Program-made: the position numbers and the translations under genes
DNA from: Bathynomus jamesi
Lineage: Eukaryota; Arthropoda; Malacostraca; Isopoda; Cirolanidae
Reading direction: 5' to 3'
Assembly: GCA_023014485.1 (NCBI GenBank)
Contig: JAJOZX010002572.1
Location: 586,483-650,482, forward strand
Length of the DNA: 64,000 nucleotides
The notes under the pieces: generated by a model
Databases searched by the model: none
What the model was told of the DNA's origin: nothing
Seen by the model: only the letters and a program-made list of their open reading frames with translations
Shown: piece by piece, positions 1 through 10,705 of the stretch
How the letters are laid out: each line of letters begins with the position of its first letter
Numbering within the stretch: position 1 is the first letter of the stretch

Positions 1-678
1 AAATGGGGGATTTATGACACCACCCTATAGTAAGAAAACCATACGTGATAGGGAAAAACTAACTATATTTTTTTAGATCAGCGCACTCAAATTATATAGA
101 ATCACCAACTAGTTTGTAAATATCGATCGAAAAGTTTTCAAATGTGTACTGGTGTAATTGATCTGTGTGAACAGAATTTGAGGTGATGTGATCCATTAAA
201 TTTCACATTTCGAAATGTTATAAATATTAGAGACTAGCTTACTCTACACGATTCCTGAGCACTTGCCTAGCTTGATGGTCTACCTAACCTAGTTGCCTGA
301 ACTGTAATCATAAGAATATACAAGTGGCACATCTCACCTGTGCTACTGGAAAACTTCTCCTCTATTTTCTTCTTTTTCCGTTTTTCAGCTTCTGATGGAT
401 AATGTCGTTTCATTTTCCAAGATGCACGAAGTCACATCTAGTTAACCACAACTAATCTGCTAAATAATAATAATCATGATAATAATATGATAATAATAAT
501 AATAATATAATAATAATAATAATAATAATTGTTATAATTGTAACGTTAATCAAATACATTCAAATAATCAGACCATTTAGGTTTTAACCAACAAAATTCA
601 CATTATCTGAAAAAGATGAGAAAAGAATTAATAAACTTGAAAACATATTGTTATTGAATTTTACCCTTTTTGCTACGT
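1..678. other. AT-rich non-coding stretch with an (AAT)n microsatellite
   Basis: No open frame of note and no recognisable protein pattern. An (AAT)n/(ATA)n run occupies roughly 466-529. The rest is AT-rich sequence of unknown origin. Confidence 0.6.
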
Positions 679-718
679 GTTCACTGAAATAGATAGGGAC
701 TTTATAAACACCCTGTAT
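679..718. mobile_element. Solo mariner-type terminus
   Basis: The stretch ends in ACACCCTGTA, the usual CAGGGTGT-type mariner end read outward. The preceding bases (GAAATAGATAG..GACTTT) closely match the terminus at about 16000-16039, so both are probably ends of the same family. No partner terminus was found upstream, so this is a relic. Confidence 0.5.
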
Positions 719-758
719 AAACATCAAAATAATAGTACAGGAGAAATCTATATACACA

Positions 759-1839
759 TTATGTTCTACTACGCTTAACTAAAATACTAAACTCGCACGT
801 GATCGAGTCTACAGTTATATCATTGTTGCTTTGCACTATGTAATAAATACGATTTAACGTTATTTCACCGCTCAAGTTATAGGGAGACCTATACTCGATA
901 TAAAGGGCCTTCAATTCGTTTAACACTATTTTTGTGCCAACTTTACATTCGGTTGGCAAGTTATCTTTAAACATGGACAGAATACAATCAAAAGCACGCA
1001 CCAAGAGGGCATCGTTAGCCACAACATCATTATTAAATTTAAGTTTATAAACACTCCTTTCCAATCGAGAGTTTATTCTTACCGATCCGAGCTTTTCAAT
1101 CGTGAACTCATCTTCACGATGTATAGCGGCAGTTCAAATAATCTGAGTCGTAACGACAGCTGCTCATTATATAAAGAAACAATTCTTCAGGGTGAACGGT
1201 GTAGGTGAGCTCAGCCCTGTACCGCTCAAGTCCTTTGTACCAAAGTTCATGATATTTCGAAGAGTCTAAACCTTTTAAATAAGCATCCATTTCCAGGCCA
1301 CTCTCGCCTTGTTCAGTCCTACACTCGGTAAACCCGTCGAGCAGAGCGGTGTATGCGTATTCAAGAACCGTATCAAACTAAAGAATATCCGTAACAGGCA
1401 CATCTAATATAGGCTTCAGCTTGCGGAAATCGACGATTTCAAACATTTTGTCGAGGATGAATCGGTTTCGCGTAGGGACAAGAACGTTATTATCAGACGC
1501 ATTCTTCCACATCAGTCGTATATCAATGCATGGCTGATTGCTATTTATACACAACGTACAAACAATGGCATATGAGAGGGTATCACTAATGTCATCTTCT
1601 TGTACCTTCACCTGCAGGTATTTTATAACGATCCTCGCTCCACTTCTCAACTATCACGAAGACTCTATTCATCTCCTCAACACTTAAATAAACAACATTC
1701 GTTTACCAGAGTTTGTTTGTCTACAAGTCATTTCAAGTACATAGTTAATGGCACCGGCTTTACGCCTGAACACGCGCAATGATTTCGTCACGGACACATC
1801 GTACGCGGCATTGAGAATGCTGGTCAAAGGAAGCTCCAT
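759..1839 (-). pseudogene. Unrecognised decayed gene beside a Polinton-type polymerase
   Basis: Translation can be followed through about 350 codons on the minus strand. It starts at an ATG at 1837-1839, with in-frame stops near 1690 and 1378 and a frameshift near 1115. The final open part (1064-759) runs directly to a stop. Composition is normal for a soluble protein, with several cysteines and aromatic residues, no signal peptide and no membrane segment. I recognise no domain. The start is chosen because it is the first ATG opening a frame that continues, with shifts, into the downstream open segments. It reads in the same direction as the polymerase relic 1.3 kb away, so it is probably an accessory or structural gene of the same element. 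That is inference only. Confidence 0.4.
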
Positions 1840-1969
1840 CGTATTCTATTGTGAGGAGTGCACGTCCAGTCGGTTCAAGCTCTGAGATGATTATGAGCCA
1901 CAGGTGAGCGGATCGGCTAAACGGGAAGTGTGGAGTAGTGAGTCACATCATAAGTTGATGAATCGTGTA

Positions 1970-2736
1970 CGGTGTTGCTCCAACGTGAAAGAATCATGTG
2001 AATACCTGTATCCCATTATACAGGGCATTCGTTTAGAGAATTTTTCCGACACATGAAGTAATATCGGTTTTAATGTTTTATCACTCCCGCTCCCCAGAAT
2101 GCGCACCAGACATTTTCGCTCAGGGGATTTTCACGAACTAAACATCTTATTCACACTCCAGCGCACCATTTGAGAGAAACGTGCCCATATTTTTTTTTTG
2201 CTTAGCAGGCGATACTCGTCTCTAAATTCTATTGAAAACTCACGCAAGCCTTTAGCCACAACCTCACTGCAAACCTCGTCATGATATATATTAATGTAGT
2301 GGTAAAACTACTTCAGATTATCCATTATGGCAAGATTTACATTCTCGGCCGCAGGGTACGAGCACTCGGTATGATGCAACATGACATAATACCACTTGTC
2401 ACACTACTCATCAACAAGACTCACTAACCATAACCGTTGCTTCTCTTCTGCACGTGTTGTTTCTTCCACTTCACGGTATATGTAAGCTTTTATAAAGTTT
2501 AGCCCTGCAACATAGTTCAGTACATCATTTGTACCACGAAATCCTGCCATGCTCTCGTCAGAATAGCAGGAGAGTATTTGAACCTCTTGTTCCTCAAGCT
2601 TTGCACGGTTCAATGTAGCCTTAAAAGTATCAAAGGAGGGAGGGATAGGAAGTCTTTCAGTATTCACCACATCTTCACACTTTATCGAATACCACTTCGT
2701 AAACGTCGAGCAAGCAATATTAAAGGTAGCCATCAC
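1970..2736 (-). pseudogene. Unrecognised decayed gene next to polymerase relic
   Basis: A minus-strand reading frame of about 250 codons can be followed from the ATG at 2736 to about 1970, with in-frame stops at about 2404, 2310 and 2135 but no obvious frameshift. The first 110 codons are fully open. The translation is rich in charged and aromatic residues, with motifs such as WYYVMLHHTEC and no transmembrane segment. I do not recognise the family. Same strand, spacing and decay state as the neighbouring polymerase pseudogene suggest both came from one mobile or viral element. Three stops in a single frame are what simple point decay would produce. Confidence 0.4.
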
Positions 2737-2901
2737 TATTTTTCGTCTGTGTACGATTTCTCCAAATACACGTCTGAAATCCAGGGCTTGCAGCGGTCAA
2801 CTGAGCATGCAGGGGTAGAGATATGCCCAGGTTGTAGCAGGAGTCACTTGACCATTGATCGATCATACAGGGGGTGGAGCTTAGGACTTTTCCTGTACAT
2901 A

Positions 2902-2934
<33 letters not shown>
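2902..2934. repeat. (CA)n microsatellite
   Basis: Uninterrupted CA dinucleotide run of about 16 units between the unidentified pseudogene and the polymerase relic. Confidence 0.9.
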
Positions 2935-2936
<2 letters not shown>

Positions 2937-3109
2937 GGAGAAAATGAAAAGCTAATTGAAACACTACTTATTTAATAAACATATCATCGAATTATTCAAG
3001 GTATATATATATATATAACAATCAAGGATTATGGTATCCAATGGGTACGGTATCATAGGTACCAGGCACCTGGTAACGTTTCCTATAGGTGTTACGGCAC
3101 ACATTCGTA

Positions 3110-4130
3110 CCCCTAAGTTCCTTCACACACCCCCAGCTTTTGCGCCCGAAAATTGTGGGTCCCTACAGTCAGTTGGGGATGCTGGTCGCCCTCATCTTCC
3201 AAGCATACTAGATCCTTCAACGAGTCAAAGTTAACGACCGTCGGTTCGCCTGGTTAAGCGTGATACCCTTAGCCTTCACGACATATTTCATATCCTCTCC
3301 CACCCTCACCGATACCTCATAAGTTTTTGGACCTGTTGAGACAAAAGAGTCGGCGTATGCGGTCTCCATACTCATCCTTGATCTCATCAGTCAACTCTCC
3401 GAGGAAATCACCAATAGGCGGCATGTATTCACCCTCCCTCGCTGTGAATATCACACTATCTGTGTCGGGGTACAGAACCTTCCGCCCAAGAGAATGCAAT
3501 AGACCCCAAAATTTGATGCATGCATATGCTGTTGTGAAGCTGGCTACGGGTATGTTTGTAACACGCGATGTGTCTGTGGCCAATTCTGTAATGTTGTACT
3601 TTATTATGTACGTATTACCTACATTCACGATCTCCATGACCTCTTTATCGGGAGCGTTGGCATAATCCCACACCTCGTTATAACTTTGGGCTAGGTGAAC
3701 GTTCCCCTTTCCTGTATTCTGTGCAAATTTTCCCCAAAGAATATTTAGACACAACTTTGCACTAAAGCGCTTGCCTGGGTTCTTTACAATTTGGGAACCG
3801 TCAAGTTGTATCCCTTCACGGTCATGGTAACTGAATATAAGCCGATTTTTCATCTTCGGTATCAACTCCTCGCGGATATCCTGATGCTTCTAACTTATCC
3901 TTCAAAAAAGTGTTTATATATGGCGTGAAAAGGTTGGGTAGCTTCTGAAACCTTCACACCTCATATATCTTCAATATTCTGGAGCCATGGCGAACGGCTA
4001 GGAACAGATCAGGGCTTGTATATACGCCTCTGATCTTACGCTGGTTGGTTGTGTGATTACAAGCTCCATTGTTCTCTGCGTACTTCACGCACAGGGGAAA
4101 CGCAGAAAGAATTTATCGATCAATTTAACC
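3110..4130 (-). pseudogene. Protein-primed family B DNA polymerase, Polinton type (broken)
   Basis: The minus strand encodes the C-terminal half of a family B polymerase. In order: a cysteine-containing segment and a KIRGVYTSPDL motif near 4045-4010, a YINTFLK segment, motif B (KLCLNILWGKFAQ) near 3730, and motif C (YPDTDSV, the metal-binding Asp pair) near 3470. It ends with a KGITLN segment near 3250 that is typical of Polinton polymerases. Breaks include a stop at about 3945 (where Trp would be expected), frame changes near 3865 and 3235, and a stop near 4110. The N-terminal exonuclease and TPR domains are missing. The enzyme would copy a linear element from a terminal protein primer; this copy cannot. 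Family assignment rests on motif recognition. Confidence 0.8.
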
Positions 4131-4234
4131 TTTATCAGTTTGACATCACACCTGACTCATCTGCTAGTGTAAATACACACTTAAATCCACAGCAGAGTGG
4201 AAACATCTCAGTCAGACTCGAATTCGCCAAGTAA
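4109..4234 (+). pseudogene. Fragment resembling Polinton-associated F54H12.2-like (capsid-type) protein
   Basis: A short plus-strand frame ends in a segment with the pattern LYQFDITPD..THLNPQ.SGNISVRLEF, followed by a stop. From memory this matches the conserved core of F54H12.2-like proteins found in Polinton-type elements of invertebrates, some of which are thought to be capsid components. Only about 40 residues remain. It overlaps the far end of the polymerase pseudogene on the opposite strand, consistent with debris of the same element. The alternative is a chance open frame. Confidence 0.3.
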
Positions 4235-4235
4235 A

Positions 4236-4401
4236 TTTGGAAGTGAATTGCTTTTTGATTTATTAGTTTCTGTACAAATCTTAATAAAGTGTTTGGAAAG
4301 ATATTCAGTGTATTATTGGGGACATGTTTAATTCAATAATGTTCCTAAAGAAAATTTACTTTAGCCGTAACAATATTTAAGAATATAATATTATAATATA
4401 T

Positions 4402-4465
<64 letters not shown>

Positions 4466-4849
4466 CGTTTAAGGTGTGTTCTATGACACATTTGTAACTT
4501 ATTTTTCGAATGTGTGTTCCACATGTCTGTACCATGTGTTCTCGGGACTTTTCTTTGTCTGTTACCAAATTTAGTTTGTATTTTAATTCATTTAATTATC
4601 GTCTCATTCTCCGTCTCTCTCGTACACACGCACACATGCCCACACACATACATCCCCAGCACCTCCTCTGTGGTATGGTTGAAGGGAGAGAGAATGGGTA
4701 CATTAAGACGGAAATTCTTTTGGAAGTGAATTGCTTTTTGATTTATTAGTTTTTGTACAAATTAAATGAAGTGTTTAGAAAGATATTCAGTGTATTATTG
4801 GGGAATTGTTTAATTCAATATTGTTCCTAAAGAAATTTACTTTATCCGT
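4236..4849. repeat. About 130-bp direct repeat pair around a (TA)n tract
   Basis: Bases 4236-4367 and 4720-4849 are close copies in the same orientation, both starting TTTGGAAGTGAATTGC and ending at AATTTACTTTA..CCGTAA. They enclose 350 bp that include a (TA)n tract at about 4403-4460 and a CA-rich stretch. There is no coding content and no TG..CA ends typical of an LTR. Probably a duplicated remnant. Confidence 0.6.
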
Positions 4850-4919
4850 AAATAGTGCTTAAAAATTAAGGAGAACATCTCTCTCTCTCTCTCTTGTCTT
4901 TAATAAATAAATTATTAAA

Positions 4920-5060
4920 TTATACAGTACTATCTGGCAACCCCTCTAAACATTGGGAACATCTCTCTTACCTTTAATAAATAAATAAATAATTAAAATA
5001 AATAGTGATATCTGGTACCCGTTCCATATAAAAATAAATAAAATAAATAACTGGCAACCT

Positions 5061-5117
<57 letters not shown>

Positions 5118-5215
5118 AATAAATTCAATAGTGGTATCTGGCAACCCCCCATATATAAATAATTAAATTCAATAGTGGTATCTGGCAACCCCCGACCTTC
5201 TATATAACAGATGTT
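4920..5215. repeat. Short degenerate repeats with TATCTGGCAACC core and (TA)n
   Basis: The phrase TATCTGG(C/T)A(A/C)CC recurs at about 4932, 5010, 5135 and 5183, each preceded by ATAAATAAATT-like spacers. A (TA)n tract at about 5064-5108 interrupts the series. There is no coding capacity beyond low-complexity frames. Confidence 0.55.
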
Positions 5216-5262
5216 GGTACCCTGAGCTCTCATTATGCGTCTGGCGAGTCAGCGGAAAACAT

Positions 5263-5522
5263 GTGTTCCCTTCTCTCTCCTCCTCCTTTCTCTCTCTCTC
5301 TCTCTCAGTTAGGATACCGCTTTCGGGGGTGAGGCCGTCCCACCTTCTCCCCCAAAGCTCCCCCCTTCATGCAACTTGGGGGTTTCCCCATACTCCCTTG
5401 TTGCATAACCCCCGCCCACATTACCCTCCTTCATGCAACTTGGGGAGGGTTACCCACACCACCTTGTTGCATAACCTACCCTCTTCATGCAACTTGGGGA
5501 GGGCAACCCCCACCCCTTTGCA
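5263..5522. repeat. C-rich tandem repeats with TGCAACTTGGGG core
   Basis: After a (TC)n run at about 5288-5308, a C-rich unit containing CTTCATGCAACTTGGGG and TTGTTGCATAACC occurs three times (about 5365, 5429, 5482) with periods near 55-65 bp. TGCAAC and GTTGCA are complementary, so each unit can form a small hairpin. Confidence 0.55.
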
Positions 5523-5593
5523 ATATTGAAGAACATCGCAATTGCACTCTATTCTTTTGCACCCATACTACTGATATCGGTTCCTGTTTGGTG

Positions 5594-6400
5594 TTATTGG
5601 TTGGGCCGCTGTATTTGGGAGTATTGGGATTGCGGCCATTGATACCACTGTGGTTGTATTATTGGTGGGTGGTGTTGAATAGAAGGGTGATGTATGTATT
5701 GTCGTGGTACATATATTTGCGGCGTTCTGTCTTTTCTTGTTAGGAGGGCAAGCTGTGCTTTTATTATCCTCATTTCCTCTAAAAAATATGTTTCATTGCT
5801 CTTGTTATTTTTATTTCGGATATGATCTGTTCTTTCCTGTTCTCTTCTTTGCGTACCCTTTATGTGAAAATACGGGCACTCTATGTTCAGGCATTTTTTT
5901 CTCCGTAATTGACTGACTGCACATACGAGGGTGAAAAAAGTTAGTTTGGTCCATACCTGCATCTTTCATTCCTCATCATATAGAAGCATTTTTAGGGGTG
6001 ATTGTACCTCCAGTTTGAGCCATATTTGCACGAACCTGTTTTATAATATTCACATATGGCCCGTCGTTTAAATTCCCTTCAAGTCTTATGTGATTCAATT
6101 TCCTTCTTCTCCTCTGCCACTACTTCTTCCCTACTCAGTGGCTTTTCTGTCTTCGGCGTGTATCTGATATCTCTCTCTTTTGCCGGGAGTATTTCTTCAA
6201 CTGGGACTGCTTTCGTTCCTCCCTGTAGTGTGTTGTCTTTAATCTCGTTTTGGGTTGTGTCGGCGTTTTCTGTTGTTTCCTGGTTTTCTGTCGGTAAAAC
6301 TGCTGCACATGGTTCTTCTATTTCAACATTTTGTAATTCCCTTTGTACTAATTTCCTGTTGTTTTCCATGCACTTGACGCACAGGAAACCATAAAGGCCT
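5594..6400 (-). pseudogene. Retroelement ORF1-like relic with CCCH zinc knuckles
   Basis: On the minus strand three broken segments follow one another. First is an acidic segment (about 6400-6080, glutamate-rich, beginning near GLYGFLCVKC). A segment with two CCCH-like knuckles follows (about 6030-5930, with patterns ICEYYKTGSCKYG and CRYGPN). Last comes a segment (5962-5594) starting near CLNIECPYFHIKGTQR and ending in a Gln/Pro/Tyr-rich tail. This arrangement recalls the nucleic-acid-binding ORF1 of some arthropod LINEs. Stops and frame changes separate the parts. No reverse transcriptase lies adjacent on this strand. A cellular CCCH gene fragment is an alternative. Confidence 0.35.
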
Positions 6401-6410
6401 ATGATTTTTT

Positions 6411-6417
6411 TATTTAT

Positions 6418-6449
<32 letters not shown>

Positions 6450-6472
6450 CACACACACATATATATATATAC

Positions 6473-6531
<59 letters not shown>

Positions 6532-6549
6532 ATACACACACACACACTT
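6411..6549. repeat. Compound (CT)n-(CA)n-(TA)n-(CA)n microsatellite
   Basis: A CT run (6418-6442) passes into CA, a long TA tract (about 6455-6532) and another CA run (6533-6548). Open frames across it are low-complexity artefacts. Confidence 0.9.
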
Positions 6550-6565
6550 GTGTGTGTATATATAA

Positions 6566-6760
6566 ACCTTGGTTTTCGCTTTCGCCCGAATTGTTTATTA
6601 CGATAAAGGTAGGCTTGTCGTCCCACCTTGGACCTACAACTGAACGTAGAATCCAAACCACGACCTGCCAAGTAAGTCTAAATCCACGAAGTTTCACCGG
6701 ACTCGATTCCACGACCTTCAGCTTAGCAGCCCAACATCTTAACCATCTTAACATCTTGAA
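6566..6760 (-). mobile_element. tRNA-derived SINE, AACCAAGGTT-tail family
   Basis: Read on the minus strand, a tRNA-like head (A-box-like GATGGTTAAGATGTTGGGC, B-box-like GGAATCGAGTCC) is followed by a body containing GTGGTTTGGATTCTACGTT and a tail ending CAATTCGGGCGAAAGC..AACCAAGGTT. The same body and tail occur at 49405-49560 on the plus strand, and the tail alone at 8378-8420. This repeated, oriented structure supports a SINE transcribed by RNA polymerase III. Confidence 0.6.
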
Positions 6761-6765
6761 CAAAA

Positions 6766-6862
6766 ATATAAAAGTATCTTATATCTTTTATACAGTTTTA
6801 TCTGTATCTTGTATCTTAAAATGGTAAATTCCATACAAGATATATATGATACAAGATACAGT
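6766..6862. repeat. Cluster of GATACAAGATACA-like motifs
   Basis: AGTATCTTATATC, GTATCTTGTATC and GATACAAGATAC occur several times here, again at 7770-7805 and at about 9105-9200. Repeated short motifs like these are typical of the subterminal regions of hAT-like elements, but no matching ends were resolved. The Merlin-like element is inserted in one copy of the motif (GATACAGT). Confidence 0.45.
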
Positions 6863-7733
6863 GGTGCTGGTCTAATGTGCGGTCTACCGGCGTTTTGAAC
6901 GGTCTAATATGCGGTCTACCGGCGTTCGAACAGTCTAAGGTGCGGTCTACCTCAAAAATGAAAACTATCATATCATAAAATTTATTTATTTAAAAACAAT
7001 CACATCATAACATTTTTTTATTTATTAGATATTATTTATTAGATATTTATTAAAATTTATTTATTTAAAAACAATCATATAATATTTGTTTATTTATTAG
7101 ATTTATTAAAAGATTTAAAAATTTTTATTGAAAGGTAAACCAAAAAATTAAAAAAAGGAGCAAACAAAATATGCCTAACAATATGCGAGTCTTACATCAT
7201 TTGAAAAGGCTATAAACTGATCAGGTTCTTCTTTCCTTAAAATTTTCCATGAAAGATGGTCCAAATGGGATTGGAAGGTAGTGCGGCCAACTCCTCTCAT
7301 CTTTTTCATCATGTGAATCTTTGCATCTAGCCATGAACGTTCGATACGTTGAGTAGCTCCTGAATCTTACGTTTCTCCTGCATTTCACTGCCACAACGAT
7401 GACATGGTTCAGCGTCTGCAACTTCACGAATAAGGCCACGCTCGCGCAAAAAAGTAACGGCACTCTGTTCGGATGCACTAACAGTTGTATAAAATTCACG
7501 TAAACGCATTTTGAAAAAGGGCTAAAAACAAAAATTAAAAAAATGGCACAGGTGTGTGTTTTCTTTGAAATCTCAGATGTGACTGTCTGGAATTAAATTT
7601 TTTTTCCGCCTTTTTGATTTCTTCTTTTTCTTCTTCTGGCTTCCGGGTCTGTGAACTAATTATCTTAGGTAGACCGCACAAAAATTAGAGGTAGATTCAC
7701 TTTGCTAGGTAGACCGCACATTAGACCAGCACC
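6863..7733 (-). mobile_element. Merlin-like (IS1016/ISXO2 group) element with 8-bp target duplication
   Basis: The ends are inverted repeats starting GGTGCTGGTCTAATGTGCGG, flanked on both sides by the direct repeat GATACAGT (6855-6862 and 7734-7741); Merlin elements make 8-9 bp duplications. GTGCGGTCTACC recurs three times inside the left end. The minus strand encodes about 60 residues (7509-7327) ending with a C..CG motif (EPCHRCGSEM), resembling the N-terminal zinc ribbon of ISXO2-type transposases. The catalytic part is absent, so it is non-autonomous. The interior is AT-rich and noncoding. The assignment is supported jointly by duplication length and the zinc ribbon. Confidence 0.6.
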
Positions 7734-8377
7734 GATACAGTTCTTAATCTCAATCCCGCCGTCGTGACTTTTTATACAAGATACAGTTGATACAAGATAC
7801 ATTTCAGTAATCTCAATCGCGCCATCGTGACTTTTGAAATAAAAAATGCGTATCCTCCAACTAATGGGAGTGCCAAATGTATGATAATTAATCTCGATGC
7901 ATGAACTTATTGCACAAGCGCGGTTATCATTGTGTGAGCCGCAGTTGCGTAGCAAGATTTCCAAAAATCTCGCTGTGGTTAAAATTCTCCAGGTTTCTGC
8001 GTGCAGATTTCACTTTAAATAACTGGAGGAAGGTACATGGTGTTTCTCTTGCCTCGACCGTTATCTAGAGTTAATAGTTAGTTAGTTAATTCAGTGATGT
8101 AGGCATGTAGCCAAGTGGGACATGGGAGGACAATTGTCTCCTAAAATACTTTTTAAACTAGATGTAATAATAAATTATAATTTACAGAACTACAAGTTCG
8201 TTACATTTATTACATTTACAATAGTCATACTACAAGATCAATATTACCACCCTACCCCCAAATGAAGAAGTCTAGCTACGCGTCTACAAAAATTAAAAAT
8301 AAAGAGCGAGTGTCAGAAAGTAGTGCAGCGCGCTGCTCCGAATAAATTTTTCCCAATTATAAGTTCTGGGCTATGAT

Positions 8378-8420
8378 AACCTTGGTTAACATTCGTTTTG
8401 CTTCCGCCCGAATTGTTCAT
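8378..8420 (-). mobile_element. SINE tail fragment (AACCAAGGTT family)
   Basis: AACCTTGGTTAACATTCG..GCTTCCGCCCGAATTGTTCATTC is the reverse complement of the tail of the SINE at 49405-49560. No head is present. Confidence 0.55.
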
Positions 8421-8637
8421 TCTGTTCATAATTCATTATTTGAATATATCACAAAGAAATTCAAGAAATGAAGAGACTTTTTCTATCATAAAACAGTTTA
8501 ATGACTTATTAAAGGAAACATTTTACGATATCATAAGCGCAAAACCTGCGAAAGTGGTCGTTGATTTCAAAATTAAACCATTAAAAATAATTAATCCATC
8601 AAAACCTTTTGTTTACATACCAAAACTTAAAGTATAA

Positions 8638-9038
<401 letters not shown>

Positions 9039-9039
9039 T

Positions 9040-9417
9040 TTAAATGATTAAAAGCTCTTTTTTTCCTTATTATTTCTAGTTTCCAAACTTAAATTGATTA
9101 GAGAAGTATCTTATATCGAAAAAAGTATCTTAGATATGTATCAGCTGTATCTCTGTATCTTTTTAAAAAGTATCTTGTATTTTGTATCTAAGATACATTT
9201 CTTAATGTGTGTTTGTTTGTTTCTTTCTACTTGGTTTCATAAACAACTTCTATTGCCACATTAATATCAAATTTCTCATTTTCGTTTCAGCAAAACAAAA
9301 TATTTCATGTCATGAACATATGAGAAAAATTTATCAGAATCTGACAGCGTAACACGTATCCATGCAGTAATATCGTATATAGTATATTACTTATCCATAC
9401 AATAATATTGTATGTAT

Positions 9418-9477
<60 letters not shown>

Positions 9478-10140
9478 TTTATATATCGTTTTATTTGGTT
9501 TACCAAAAACTTGTACTGAAAATTATCGGATTCTATGCAGCAAGATTCAGTCGCATTCCAGCCTTTGAGAGGTACGGTTGCTGTCGTTCCGTGTTTGGAA
9601 AATTATTAAAGAAATCCAGTTCAAAAGTGTTAATATTGGATTCACTCGTTTGATGCGTCTTACCCTTAATTTTGTAACAAATATTTAACAAATATTCATT
9701 GCTCATATTTAACAAATAATTTGCTTTGTGGAAAATACGAGTTAATCATATTATATACGAATATCAGAGAAAATTAAATTTACACAGAAACTGTTAACCT
9801 AATTTTCTTAATCATGGTATTAACTCTGTTTAATAAACAGTGTTAACATAATCCAAATATTCGTCTCGATGTACATTAGCTAATTTGAAAATAAAATCAC
9901 TTTTGAGATTTTATGAAAAATATGAAAATCTTAATCTTGACGAAAACAGTTTTAGATTTACGTTTAAACTCAAAATTTAAATTATAGCCTACCTTTATTT
10001 CACAATGCAAAACAGTTTCTTCAAGCATTTGCGACTGATAATTAAGTTAATGAACTTAAGCTGAGCACACGCATAAAAACAACTATGTTAATTCTAAAGC
10101 CAATTGTATAGATTAAACAATACAAACTAGGCTAAATTTT
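9040..10140. other. AT-rich stretch without recognisable genes
   Basis: Contains (TA)n at about 9424-9470, GTATCTTGTAT-type motifs at 9105-9200 and otherwise unique AT-rich sequence. No protein pattern recognised on either strand. Confidence 0.55.
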
Positions 10141-10144
10141 TAAC

Positions 10145-10325
10145 ATGTGGAACAAAATTCATGTGGGAAAATGTCAGTATGTTACTGCTTACCAGTTCTT
10201 AATGTTGAATGTTTTCATACAGTTGTCCATTAGTTATAACATATGCGCTACAAATGAGAAGAATCCACATGAGACTGAAGAACTGGCCACTAACAAGCCT
10301 CCACCGATAGCGGATATAAACCCAA
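10145..10325 (+). CDS. Possible first coding exon of a secreted or membrane protein
   Basis: The frame from ATG 10145 gives about 60 residues: a short charged start, a hydrophobic stretch (FLMLNVFIQLSISYNICA, residues about 18-35) and a polar, proline-containing tail. The frame is followed by CAA|GTAAGT, a strong splice-donor match, at about 10325. This could be a signal-bearing exon of a host gene. No downstream exon was identified and chance cannot be excluded, since open frames this short are common in AT-rich DNA. Confidence 0.2.
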
Positions 10326-10637
10326 GTAAGTTTTTATTAAGTGTATTGAAATAAACAATAAAAATGATTTTATTTGGGTCACATGTTAGGTTAGGTGTAT
10401 TTTTAAGTTGTGTTTAAACGTTGCAAACTCAACTTTAACTTTTTAGTTGAGTTTAAACTTTTAAGTCGAGTTTTAACACAACTTAAAGGTACACTTACCT
10501 AATTTGTGACGTTGAACTACAAGATTATCACTAAATCATCTGAATGCAGAGGACGTCACCCATCCCATCCATCTACCTGGAAGCGATGTTGCGACATGTC
10601 CGTAACGTAGCCCTTAATTGTAAGTACCTGCAAAGTT

Positions 10638-10698
10638 AGTAGCCTAGTGCTGTCTGTGAATCTGAAGATCCTGGGTTCGAGTCTCGGCTCGGGCTTAT
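10638..10698 (+). mobile_element. tRNA-like remnant (SINE head)
   Basis: TAGTAGCCTAGTGCTG resembles an A box and GGTTCGAGTCT, 25 bases further on, matches a B box. The flanking stems do not fold into a complete tRNA, so this is read as a degraded SINE head rather than a tRNA gene. Confidence 0.4.
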
Positions 10699-10705
10699 GA
10701 TTTCA

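Larger units (their letters stand above)
759..4234. mobile_element. Decayed Polinton/Maverick-like (adintovirus-like) block
   Basis: Three broken genes on the minus strand (759-1839, 1970-2736, 3110-4130) sit together, next to a capsid-like scrap on the plus strand (4109-4234). The polymerase pseudogene is of the protein-primed family B kind carried by Polintons and relatives. All members contain stops or frameshifts, so the element is dead. No integrase, ATPase, protease or terminal repeats were found, and the true limits are unknown. That the two unidentified genes belong to the element is inferred from strand, spacing and similar decay. Confidence 0.55.

Noticed and set aside
4236..4849. 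LTR retrotransposon
   Set aside because: Repeats of 130 bp lack TG..CA ends, primer-binding site and any gag/pol between them.
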